A DNA stretch of 64,000 bases from Allodiplogaster sudhausi (lineage: Eukaryota > Nematoda > Chromadorea > Rhabditida > Diplogasteridae): contig CALZFC010000202.1 in the NCBI GenBank assembly GCA_945643635.1, positions 1-64,000 on the forward strand, read 5' to 3'. The position numbers were made by a program, and so were the translations under genes. The notes beneath the pieces were generated by a model that saw only the letters and a program-made list of their open reading frames with translations, had not been told where the DNA came from and did not search any database. Positions 43,601-54,866 of the stretch are shown here, one piece after another; position 1 is the stretch's first letter, and each line of letters starts with the position of its first letter.

Positions 43601-44666
43601 TATGATGTAGTTTTTCAAGGCGCATGTTTTGATATATAGATTGTGGGGCTAAATACATTGGGTCATATCGATCGAAGGCAAAAACTGGCGAACCCATTTA
43701 GTTAGGAGCGAACCTTTGAAAAATCAATACTCGGAGATTTGGGACCGGAGCGGGATGGGACATTCATATTATTGTTTAGTTTTTGAAGAGCTTTGAAATG
43801 AGCATACTCCTGTTTGGCTGGGATTCCGGGAAAGTACCATGAGGGGGCCGTGAATCTCAAAATTTTGGGAGTGCTTTCCGCGGCTGTTTTTTTCTCGGGG
43901 ATTGGTATTATGCCTACACGTTATATATAATTCTGTATCTCTCGAGAAGGCGAACAAATGTACAAAAGGTTTTGATATTTCGATGTTTTTGATCTACTTT
44001 TGGGTCAGAAGGTTTAGGCCACTTTTTCGACCTTAGCTATCACTGACACTTTTTGGGAATATTTTTATTAAGATAGAGCCAAAAATTAGCTATCGAATGA
44101 TGGGTTGATCGTCTGTATTCGTTCTGGCATATTCGAGAAATGAATTATTTTGTGGCTTTTTGGTACATTTTCATCACACGCAGATATCCTATACCGACCC
44201 AGGTTCGGAGTCGCGCGCGAGCAAACCTTTTGCGCGCTTTTATATGATCTAAAACTAAACTAATTCAATGCTAGGACATAGCGAAACTCCAAGGAGATAA
44301 TGGGCAAAGATACTGAAACCAGGTCCCCCCATAGCTCCGCTAGTTAGAGAATATACTTAGAAACGCTTGTGGATTATTGACCGGGTTTGCGCGGAGCGAC
44401 GTGGTGGGCGTAGAGTTGAGATTTTCGAGTGGTTTTTTTTAGGATGGTAAATGAATATTGGGGCTACGTTTTGGTATTGTTTGGAATTTTTTGGATTTGG
44501 GTTTGGGCGCGCCGCCAGCGGTCAAAGTTGCAACTTTTGGGCGCAAGGGTGAGCTGGGTTGGCCACTTTGAGCGTTTGCATCTTTTGAACGGAGAGGAAT
44601 TGGGAATGAAAAAATATGAGTCGATAGCCATGTCTTAATTATTAAGATTCCTGGTTGGTTTGGTCA
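40608..44666. repeat. satellite B array, second block, left part
   Basis: Units begin at TTCGGAGTCGCGC or variants near 40628, 41821, 43014 and 44204, a period of about 1.19 kb. They show the same internal landmarks as the block at 12205 but lie in a different context, next to a host gene. Numerous small indels separate the units. No conserved reading frame is seen. Confidence 0.85.
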
Positions 44667-45037
44667 TAGTCTTTCTTTGATTTTTCGTTAAATAGAATGG
44701 CTTTAAGTGTCAAAACGGTTCATTTGATTCAAACACAATATTTCGTATAATATTTGATTTTTCTGTACTGGCCGTTGATTTTCGAAAGATTTTTTTTAAT
44801 CTCAGTACTTACCACTGTGAATGTATGTTCTCGTATTCTTTTGTTTACAAGTCTGAAGCGAATAGTCAAATTTATATCTCAATAAAGCACAAATTCTTTA
44901 CAATTTTATGAAACATACCGATTTTAAAACAGCAGCATGCAAATTATATATAACACAGTACGATGATACGATGATATGACATTCACAATTTAAAAAACAA
45001 TCACACTACAAATTAACATATGACAAGTAGGCCATCA
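44667..45037. other. non-satellite insertion interrupting satellite B
   Basis: About 370 bp of AT-rich sequence replaces the expected continuation of a satellite B unit after GGTTTGGTCATAG. The array resumes at TCGCGCGCGGGC. The right end is related to 40480-40545 just outside the array, so it may be a copy or rearranged piece of the array flank. No gene is visible. Confidence 0.5.
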
Positions 45038-47376
45038 CATCGCGCGCGGGCAAACCCTTTTGCACGTTTTTTATTATTACCCCTAATGCAAAGTTCTGAA
45101 TGCTAGACATAACCCACACTCCATGGGAGATAATGGGCAAAGATACTGAAGCAGGTACCCCCATAGCTGTGAGATTTTGGGTGGGTTTTTTTAGGATTGT
45201 AAATGAATATTGGGCTACGTTTTGGTATTGGTTTGGGATTTTTTTGGTTTTGGGTTTGGGTGTGGCGCCAGCGGTCAAAGTTGCAACTTTTCGGCGCGCG
45301 CTTGCGCTGGGTTGGCCACTTTGAGCGTTTGCAGCTTTTGAACGGAGAGGAGTTGGGGAATGAAAAAAATATGAGTCGATAGCCCATGTCTTAATTATTA
45401 AGATTCTGGTTGGTTTGGTGATATTTCCTCAGGGGCGGCCAGGGGGCGTGGCCAAATTTTGACCCCCTTTTTTGGCCCTTTTTTGCTCTGTATTTGCTCA
45501 CTAACTTGAATTTTCAAAATTAACTTTTTCTCTTTCCGACATATATGATGTAGTTTTTTAAGGCGCATGTTTTTGATATATACACTGTGGAAAAAAAGAC
45601 ATTGGGTCATATCGATCGGGGCAAAACCGGCGGACCCATTTTGTTAGGAGCGAACCTTTGAAAAATCAATACTCGGAGATTTGGGATTGGAGCGAGACGG
45701 GACATCAGAATATTGTTCAGGTTTTGGAGAGCTTTAAATGAGCCTACTCCCGTTTGGCTGGGATTCCGGGAAAGTACCCTGAGGGGCCGTGAAATGTCGA
45801 ATTTTTGGGAAGCCCTTTCCGTGGCTGTTTTTTCTCGGATGTTGGACTTATGGCAACGTGTTATATATCATTCTGTAGCTTTTGCGAAGGCGAACAAATA
45901 TCTCATACAAAACTTTTTCATACAACGACGTTTTTGATCTACTTTTGGTCCGAGAATGTTTAGGCCACTTTTTCGACCTTAGCTATCACTGACACTTTTT
46001 GGGCATATTTTTTATTCGAATAGAGCCTAAATTAAGCTATCGAATGATAGGTTTGTTCGTCGGTATTCGTTCAGGCATATTCGAGATATGAATTATTTTT
46101 TGTGCTTTTTGGTACATTTTCATCGCACGCAGATTTTCTAACGACCCATTTTCGGAGTCGCGCGCGGGCAAACCCTTTTGCGCGTTTTTATATGACCCCC
46201 AAAGCAAAGTTCTTAATGCTAGGACATAGCGAAACTCCAAGGAGATAATGGGCAAAGATACTGAAACCAGGTCCCCCATAGCTCCGTTATTTAGAGAATA
46301 TACTTAGAACGCTTGTGGATTATTGACCGGGTTTGCGCGGAGCGACGTGGTGGGCGGTAGAGTTGAGATTTTCGAGTGGGTTTTTTTTAGGATGGTAAAT
46401 GAATATTGGGGCTACGATAGGTATTGGTTTGGGATTTTTGGGATTTGGTTTTGTGGTCGGCGCCGGCGGCAAAGTTGCACTTTTCGGCGCGCGCTTAAGC
46501 TGGGTTGGCCACTTTGAGCTATTGGATCTTTTGAACGGAGAGTTAGGGAATGAAAAAAATATGAGTCGATTGCCCATGTCTTAGTTATTAAGATTCCTGG
46601 TTGGTTTGTTGATAGTGCCTCAGGGATTGCCAGGGGGAGTTTCCAAATTTTGACCCCCTTTTTGGCCCTTTTTTTACTCGGTGTTTTCTCACTAACTCAA
46701 ATTTAAAAGGCGCATTTTTTGCTTTCGACATATATGATGTAGTTTTTCACGGCGCATGTTTTGATATATACATTGTGAAAAAAAAGACATTGGGTCATAT
46801 CGATCGAGGGCAAAAACCGGCGGACCAATTTTGTTAGGAGCGAACTTTGAAAATCAATACTCGGAGATTTGACAATGGAGCGAGATGGGACATTCAGGAT
46901 ATTGTTCAGTTTTTGGAGAGCTTTGAAATGAGCCTACTCCCGTTTGGCTGGGTTCCGGGAAAGTACTCTAAGGGGGCCGTGAAATGTCAAATTTTTGGGA
47001 GGTCATTTCCGCGGCTGTTTATTCTCGGATGTTGGAGTTATGGCAACGTATTATATATCATTCTGTAGCTTTTGCGAAGTTGAACAAATGTCTCATACAA
47101 ACTTTTTCATACACGACGTTTTTGATCTACTTTTGGGGTCAGAATGTTTAGGCCACTTTTTCAACCATAGCTATTACTGACACTTTTTGGGGCATATTTT
47201 TATTCAGATAGAGCCTAAAATTAGCTATCGAATAGTAGCTCAAACTTAGGATTTCCGCCCAGGCATGTTCGAGATATGAATTATTTTGTGGCTTTTTGGA
47301 ACAATTCATCGCACGCAGATATTCTACTAACGACCCAGGTTCGGAGTCGCGCGCGTGCAAACCCTTTTGCGCGCTT
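45038..47376. repeat. satellite B array, second block, right part
   Basis: The array resumes with a shortened unit that lacks the segment between the CCCATAGCT and GAGATTTT landmarks. Full landmarks follow at about 46152 and 47340. It ends just after GCAAACCCTTTTGCGCGC at 47376. Confidence 0.8.
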
Positions 47377-48108
47377 GAGTAATGAGTCTTAAGCAGTAGA
47401 AATCCTTTATAATTAAAGTTAGATCAAAGTTAGAGGATAATAAATTGCTATTTTTTGAATGTGGTTTAGTTTCTATTTTATTGAATGAAAAACGACATTT
47501 TTAAGTGGAAATAGAGAACACATTTTGTGCTAATTTATTGTTTTCTTCGTAACCCTAAATAACATGAAAGCTCGGCTTCGAAAAAGAATAAAACATGTCA
47601 CAATCTTTTAGTTAGGTACGTTATGGCACCTGGTGCGTAAGTACCATAACCTGTCTTTTACACTTCACTCTAAAACTCACATTTTTTTGGAAAGTGGACT
47701 TAGACTCATCCGTTTAGCATCTCTTTTTTTTATTTGATCATTTTTTGCCAATAAATATAGAATAACGGTAAAATAACACTTAAAACAGCTGAAAGTATCA
47801 AAAACTATTTATGAACACATATGCACTATGTTGCGTGGTGCATTTCAAAAAAACTTTTGTCTGTCTTGGGCGACAGGATTTCGGCTGAATTCTGCTGCTC
47901 TCTCTACGTGCATAATTATAAAGTCTAGACGAAATAAGTAAATTTAGAGTATGAAGATTCAACATTTCGTAATATCAATCAAACGTATAGTTAGCACAAC
48001 CGTCTTTAAAAGATACAGGGAAATAAACCCGATCTGTCACCAACAACGCGTTGAATACTCTAACATTAAAAAAACTCATGACTGCTACACGAAGCTTTTG
48101 GCAAAAAA
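47377..48108. other. AT-rich interval between satellites B and A
   Basis: No convincing gene, RNA or mobile-element terminus is visible. A/T runs are common. The sequence is single-copy in the window and differs from the direct satellite B/A junction at 15997, so the two junctions formed separately. Confidence 0.45.
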
Positions 48109-48491
48109 AAGGCTTCACAAGGTACTTGTGAGAGTCCAATGCACTCTCACCTCTTGTGGGAAGTCCGTTAGGCACCCACAAGCCCTCCCCTTTCTTCTGT
48201 CACAGCATTGAGATCTTTTTTTGCTCTCTCTCTCTCCTCTCTCTCTGTCTGTCTCTCTTTCTCTCTCTCTCTCTGTTGTGACAACAGGCCCCTTTGTGTG
48301 AAGTGGACCACGCACAAGGGTACCCCAGGTGGGAAGTCCGTTTAAGGCACCCACCCCTTGTGAGATATGGCCTTTAGGCTTCACAAGTACTTGGTGAGAG
48401 TCCAATTCACTCTCACCTCTTGTGGGAAGTCCGTTAAGGCACCCACAAGCCCTCCCCCCTTTCTTCTGTCACAGCATTGAGATCTTTTTTT

Positions 48492-48539
<48 letters not shown>

Positions 48540-48777
48540 TCTGCCTGTATCTCTTTCTCTCTCTCTGTTGTGACAACAACCCTTGTGTGAAGTGGACCAC
48601 GCACAAGGGTACCCTAGGTGGAAGTCCGTTAAGGCACCCACCCCTTGTGAGATATGGCCTTTAGGCTTCACAATGTACTTGTAAGAGTCCAATGCACTCT
48701 CACCTCTTGTGGGAAGTCCGTTAAGGCACACCCAAGCCCTCCCCTTTCTTCTGTCACAGCATTGAGATCTTTTTTTT

Positions 48778-48816
<39 letters not shown>

Positions 48817-49888
48817 GTCTCTCTTTCTCTCTCTCTGTTGTGACAACAACCCCTTGTGTGAAGTGGACCACGCACAAGGGTACCCTAGGTGGGAAGTCCG
48901 TTAAGGCACCCACCCCTTGTGAGATATGGCCTTTAGGCTTCACAAGGTAATTGGTGAGAGTCCAATGCACTCTCACCTCTTGTGGGAAGTCCGTTAAGGC
49001 ACCACAAGCCCTTCCCCTTTCTTCTGTCACAACATTGAGAACTTTATCTTTGAGACACCAACCCTTGTGTGAAGTGGACCACGCAGAAGGGTACCCTAGT
49101 GGGAAGTCCGTCAAGGCACCCACCCCTTGTGAGATATGGCCTTTAGGCTTCACAAGGTAATTGGTGAGAGTCCAATGCACTCTCACCTCTTGTGGGAAGT
49201 CCGTTAAGGCACCCACAAGCCCTTCTCCTTTCTTCTGTCACAACATTGAGAAGTTTATCTTTGAGACACCAACCCTTGTGTGAAGTGGACCACGCACAGG
49301 GTACCCAGGTGGGAAGTCCGTTAAGGCACCCACCCCTTGTGAGATATGGCCTTTAGGTTTCACAAGGTAATTGCTGAGAGTCCAATGCACTCTCACCTCT
49401 TGTGGGAAGTCCGTTAAGGCACCCACAAGCCCTTCCCCTTTCTTCTGTCACAACATTGAGAAGTTTATCTTTGAGACACAACCCTTGTGTGAAGTGGACC
49501 ACGCACAAGGGTACTCTAGTGGGAAGTCCGTTAAGGCACCCACCCTTGTGAGATATGGCCTTTAGGCTTCACAAGGTAATTGGTGAGAGTCCAATGCACT
49601 CTCACCTCTTGTGCGAAGTCCGTTAAGGCACCCACAAGCCCTTCCCCTTTTCTTCTGTCACAACATTGAGAACTTTATCTTTGAGACACCAACCCTTGTG
49701 TGAAGTGCCCACGCACAAGGGTACCCTAGGTGGGAAGTCCGTTAAGGCAGCCCCCCCTTGTGAGATATGGCCTTTAGGCTTCACAGGTACTTGGTAGAGT
49801 CCAATGCACTCTCACCTCTTGTGGGAAGTCCGTTAAGGCACCACAAGCCCTCCCCTTGTCTTCTGTCACAGCATTGAGATCTTGTTTT

Positions 49889-49927
<39 letters not shown>

Positions 49928-50370
49928 GTCTCTCTTTCTCTCTCTCTGTTGTGACAACAACCCCTTGTGTGAAGTGGACCACGCACAGGGTACCCTAGGT
50001 GGGAAGTCCGTTAAGGCACCCACCCCTTGTGAGATATGGCCTTTAGGCTTCACAAGGTAATTGGTGAGAGTCCAATGCACTCTCACCTCTTGTGGGAAGT
50101 CCGTTAAGGCACCCACAAGCCCTTCCCCTTTCTTCTGTCACAACATTGAGAACTTTATCTTTGAGACACCAACCCTTGTGTGAAGTGGACCACGCACAAG
50201 GGTACCCTAGTGGGAAGTCCGTCAAGGCACCCACCCCTTGTGAGATATGGCCTTTAGGCTTCACAAGGTAATTGGTGAGAGTCCAATGCACTCTCACCTC
50301 TTGTGGGAAGTCCGTTAAGGCACCCACAAGCCCTTCCCTTTCTTCTGTCACAGCATTGAGATCTTTTTTT

Positions 50371-50405
<35 letters not shown>

Positions 50406-51484
50406 GTCTCTCTTTCTCTCTCTCTGTGTGACAACAACCCCTTGTGTGAAGTGGACCACGCACAAGGGTACCCTAGGTGGGAAGTCCGTTAAGGCACCCA
50501 CCCCTTGTGAGATATGGCCTTTAGGCTTCACAAGGTAATTGCTGAGAGTCCAATGCACTCTCACCTCTTGTGGGAAGTCCGTTAAGGCACCCACAAGCCC
50601 TTCCCCTTTCTTCTGTCACAACATTGAGAAGTTTATCTTTGAGACACCAACCCTTGTGTGAAGTGGACCACGCACAAGGGTACCCTAGGTGGGAAGTCCG
50701 TTAAGGCACCCACCCCTTGTGAGATATGGCCTTTAGGCTTCACAAGGTAATTGTGAGAGTCCAATGCACTCTCACCTCTTGTGCGAAGTCCGTTAAGGCA
50801 CCCACAAGCCCTTCCCCTTTTTCTTCTGTCACAACATTGAGAACTTTATCTTTGAGACAACCAACCCTTGTGTGAAGTGACCACGCACAAGGGTACCCTA
50901 GGTGGGAAGTCCGTTAAGGCACCCACCCCTTGTGAGATATGGCCTTTAGGTTTCACAAGGTAATTGCTGAGAGTCCAATGCACTCTCACCTCTTGTGGGA
51001 AGTCCGTTAAGGCACCCCAAGCCCTTCCCCTTTCTTCTGTCACAACATTGAGAAGTTTATCTTTGAGACACCAACCCTTGTGTGAAGTGGACCACGCACA
51101 AGGTACTCTAGGTGGGAAGTCCGTTAAGGCACCCACCCCTTGTGAGATATGGCCTTTAGGCTTCACAAGGTAATTGGTGAGAGTCCAAATGCACTCTCAC
51201 CTCTTGTGCGAAGTCCGTTAAGGCACCCACAAGCCCTTCCCCTTTCTTCTGTCACAACATTGAGAACTTTATCTTTGAGACACCAAACCTTGTGTGAAGT
51301 GGCCCACGCACAAGGGTACCCTAGGTGGGAAGTCCGTTAAGGCAGCCACCCCTTGTGAGATATGGCCTTTAGGCTTCACAAGGTACTTGGTAAGAGTCCA
51401 TGCACTCTCACCTCTTGTGGGAAGTCCGTTAAGGCACCACAAGCCCTCCCCTTTCTTCCTGTCACAGCATTGAGATCTTGTTTT

Positions 51485-51523
<39 letters not shown>

Positions 51524-51968
51524 GTCTCTCTTTCTCTCTCTCTGTTGTGACAACAACCCCTTGTGTGAAGTGGACCACGCACAAGGGTACCCTAGGTGGG
51601 AAGTCCGTTAAGGCACCCACCCCTTGTGAGATATGGCCTTTAGGCTTCACAAGGTAATTGGTGAGAGTCCAATGCACTCTCACCTCTTGTGGAAGTCCGT
51701 TAAGGCACCCACAAGCCCTTCCCCTTTCTTCTGTCACAACATTGAGAACTTTATCTTTGAGACACCAACCCTTGTGTGAAGTGGACCACGCACAAGGGTA
51801 CCCTAGGTGGGAAGTCCGTCAAGGCACCCACCCCTTGTGAGATATGGCCTTTAGGCTTCACAGGTAATTGGTGAGAGTCCAATGCACTCTCACCTCTTGT
51901 GGGAAGTCCGTTAAGGCACCCACAAGCCCTTCCCCTTTCTTCTGTCACAGCATTGAGATCTTTTTTTT

Positions 51969-52009
<41 letters not shown>

Positions 52010-53768
52010 GTCTCTCTTTCTCTCTCTCTGTTGTGACAACAACCCTTGTGTGAAGTGGACCACGCACAAGGGTACCCCTAGGTGGGAAGTCCGTTAAGGC
52101 ACCCACCCCTTGTGAGATATGGCCTTTTAGGCTTCACAAGGTAATTGCTGAGAGTCCAATGCACTCTCACCTCTTGTGGGAAGTCCGTTAAGGCACCCAC
52201 AAGCCCTTCCCCTTTCTTCTGTCACAACATTGAGAAGTTTTATCTTTGAGACACCAACCCTTGTGTGAAGTGGACCACGCACAAGGGTACCCTAGGTGGG
52301 AAGGCCCGTTAAGGCACCCACCCCTTGTGAGATATGGCCTTTAGGCTTCCACAAGGTAATTGGTGAGAGTCCAATGCACTCTCACCTCTTGTGCGAAGTC
52401 CGTTAAGGCACCCACAAGCCCTTCCCTTTCTTCTGTCACAACATTGAGAACTTTATCTTTGAGACACCAACCCTTGTGTGAAGTGGACCACGCACAAGGG
52501 TACCCTAGGTGGGAAGTCCGTTAAGGCACCCACCCCCTTGTGAGATATGGCCTTTAGGCTTCACAAGGTACTTGGTAAGAGTCCAATGCACTCTCACCTC
52601 TTGTGGGAAGTCCGTTAAGGCACCCACAAGCCCTCCCCTTTCTTCTGTCACAGCATTGAGATCTGTTTTTCTCTCTCTCTCTCTCTCCTCTCTTCTCTCT
52701 CTCTCTCTCTCTCTGTCTGTCTCTCTTTCTCTCTCTCTGTTGTGACAACAAACCCTTGTGTGAAGTGGACCACGCACAAGGGTACCTAGGTGGAAGTCCG
52801 TTAAGGCACCCACCCCTTGTGAGATATGGCCTTTAGGCTTCACAAGGTAATTGGTGAGAGTCCATGCACTCTCACCTCTTGTGGAAGTCCGTTAAGGCAC
52901 CCACAAGCCCTTCCCCTTTCTTCTGTCACAACATTGAGAACTTTATCTTTGAGACACCAACTTGTGTGAAGTGGACCACGCACAAGGGTACCCAGGTGGG
53001 AAGTCCGTTAAGGCACCCACCCCTTGTGAGATATGGCCTTTAGGTTTCACAAGGTAATTGCTGAGAGTCCAATGCACTCTCACCTCTTGTGGGAAGTCCG
53101 TTAAGGCACCCACAAAGCCCTTCCCCTTTCTTCTGTCACAACATTGAGAAGTTTATCTTTGAGACACCACCCCTTGTGTGAAGTGGACCACGCACAAGGG
53201 TACCCTAGGTGGGAAGTCCGTTAAGGCACCCACCCCTTGTGAGATATGGCCTTTAGGCTTCACAAGGTAATTGGTGAGAGTCCAATGCACTCTCACCTCT
53301 TGTGCGAAGTCCGTTAAGGCACCCACAAGCCCTCTTTTCTACTGTCACAGCATTGAGAACTTTATTTTTGAGACAACAACCCCTTGTGTGAAGTGGACCA
53401 CGCACAAGGGTACCCTAGGTGGGAAGTCCGTTAAAGGCACCCACCCCTTGTGAGATATGGCCTTTAGGCTTCACAAGGTAATTGGTGAGAGTCCAATGCA
53501 CTCTCACCTCTTGTGGGAAGTCCGTTTAGGCACCCACAAGCCCTTCCCCTTTCTTCTGTCACAACATTCAGAACTTTATCTTTGAGACACCAACCCTTGT
53601 GTGAAGTGGACCACGCACAAGGGTACCCTAGGTGGGAAGTCCGTTAAGGCACCCACCCCTTGTGAGATATGGCCTTTAGGCTTCACAAGGTAATTGGTGA
53701 GAGAGTCCAATGCACTCTCACCTCTTGTGGGAAGTCCGTTAAGGCACCCACAAGCCCTCCCCTTTCTT
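48109..53768. repeat. satellite A array, long block upstream of Helitron copy 3
   Basis: About 25 units share the hairpin modules described for 15999-18012, many with CT tracts of about 30-50 bp. The last 600 bp match the end of the copy 2 array unit for unit, including a CTCTTTT(T)CTACTGTCACAG variant and a GTCCGTTTAGGC variant. The array and Helitron therefore share a duplication history. Many units carry single-base losses. Frames on both strands are artefacts. Confidence 0.9.
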
Positions 53769-53817
53769 CTGCCAAATCTAAGAATGATAATGATGAATGG
53801 ACTATCAAGTGAATGGA

Positions 53818-53897
53818 CCGTCATGAGATTAATGGGACGAAACGGTTACAGCTGTTATAACATGAAACAGGTTCTCATCTGATGAGTCCCGCCTGTT
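53818..53897 (+). ncRNA. hammerhead-core-like RNA motif, 5' unit 1 of copy 3
   Basis: CCGTC is at 53818-53822, then ATGAG, TGGGAC, GAAAC, AACAGG, CTCAT, CTGATGA at 53879-53885, and GTCCCGCCTGTT. All helices of the permuted hammerhead model form, as in copy 1 unit 1. Confidence 0.75.
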
Positions 53898-54000
53898 AGT
53901 TTATGATCATTGAATTTTTGAATTGATGAACGGACCACCAAGTATAAAGACTGATAATGATGACAATGGACCATCAAGTCTGAAAACGATGATTATAAAT

Positions 54001-54078
54001 CCGTCATGAGATTAATGGGACGAAACGGTTACAACTATTATAACATGAACAGGTTCTCATCTGATGAGTCCCGCCTGT
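54001..54078 (+). ncRNA. hammerhead-core-like RNA motif, 5' unit 2 of copy 3
   Basis: CCGTC is at 54001-54005, then ATGAG, TGGGAC, GAAAC, AACAGG, CTCAT, CTGATGA at 54061-54067, and GTCCCGCCTGT. The linker between helices III and IV is slightly different from the neighbouring unit. All core bases are conserved. Confidence 0.75.
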
Positions 54079-54124
54079 AATTTTATGATCACTGAATTTT
54101 TGAATTGTTGAATGGACCACCAAG

Positions 54125-54265
54125 TCTAAAACTGATGATGATGATGATGATGATGATGAATAAACCACCAAGTCTGAAACTATGATTATGAATCCATCAC
54201 GAGATTAATGTGACGAAACGATTACAACTGTTATAACATGATAAAGGATCAGTGATCCGAGAACC
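54125..54265 (+). other. GAT microsatellite and degenerate hammerhead-like unit of copy 3
   Basis: The GAT repeat (about 54134-54158) is followed by CCATC (54193-54197), ACGAG, GTGACGAAAC and a GGATC/GATCC hairpin. It is nearly identical to 18190-18330 of copy 2. Confidence 0.5.
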
Positions 54266-54866
54266 TATATCAGATGTGGCAGTATTATTTCAACAGTGAT
54301 TGCAATGCACTTGAAGTCAATTTTGCGATTATTTCGCGTTATATCGTTATGCATTCTCGTGGCGCGTTTACTTTTGTGAAGACGCACACACGATTCGAAG
54401 CATGTCATATTCATGTTGTGCAGTGGCACTTTGAAACTACCTCGGAGAGTATTTTGAATCTTCATATCACGTTAAAACATAACTATCTCTAAGGAAGATT
54501 AAAGTGCCATTTGGTACGACAAAACATGTGAAATGGTTCGAACTGTGTATGCGTCTAAAATCGCAGTATTTTGATCAATAATTCGCGGGCGCATTTGAAA
54601 TGTATAGCGGAGAACAGACATTTGCTTAATCCCCGGTCGGCGTCGATGCGACGCAGGTGGCCCAGAGATTGAGGGGGCACCATCTCTGGGCCGGTCCTCT
54701 TCTGCCCCCACACTAACGCAACGGCTATTGAGGCAACAGTGCCGCCAATGCGTGTTCCCACCCTCATCCCACTGTTGCCCTCAACAATAAGAAATGGCCC
54801 AGAGGGCCAAGGCAAAGAAGCCCAGTGCAAAGCACATCCACAAAGAGAATTGAAAATCACAATAAG
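54266..54866 (+). other. leader of copy 3, intron and first ATG deleted
   Basis: The segment matches copy 2 up to GACATTTGCTTAAT, then jumps to CCCCGGTCGG at about 54632. It thereby lacks about 110 bp that hold the acceptor, the 47-bp intron and the ATG equivalent to 18760. Translation of a full protein from this copy is therefore unlikely. Confidence 0.65.
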
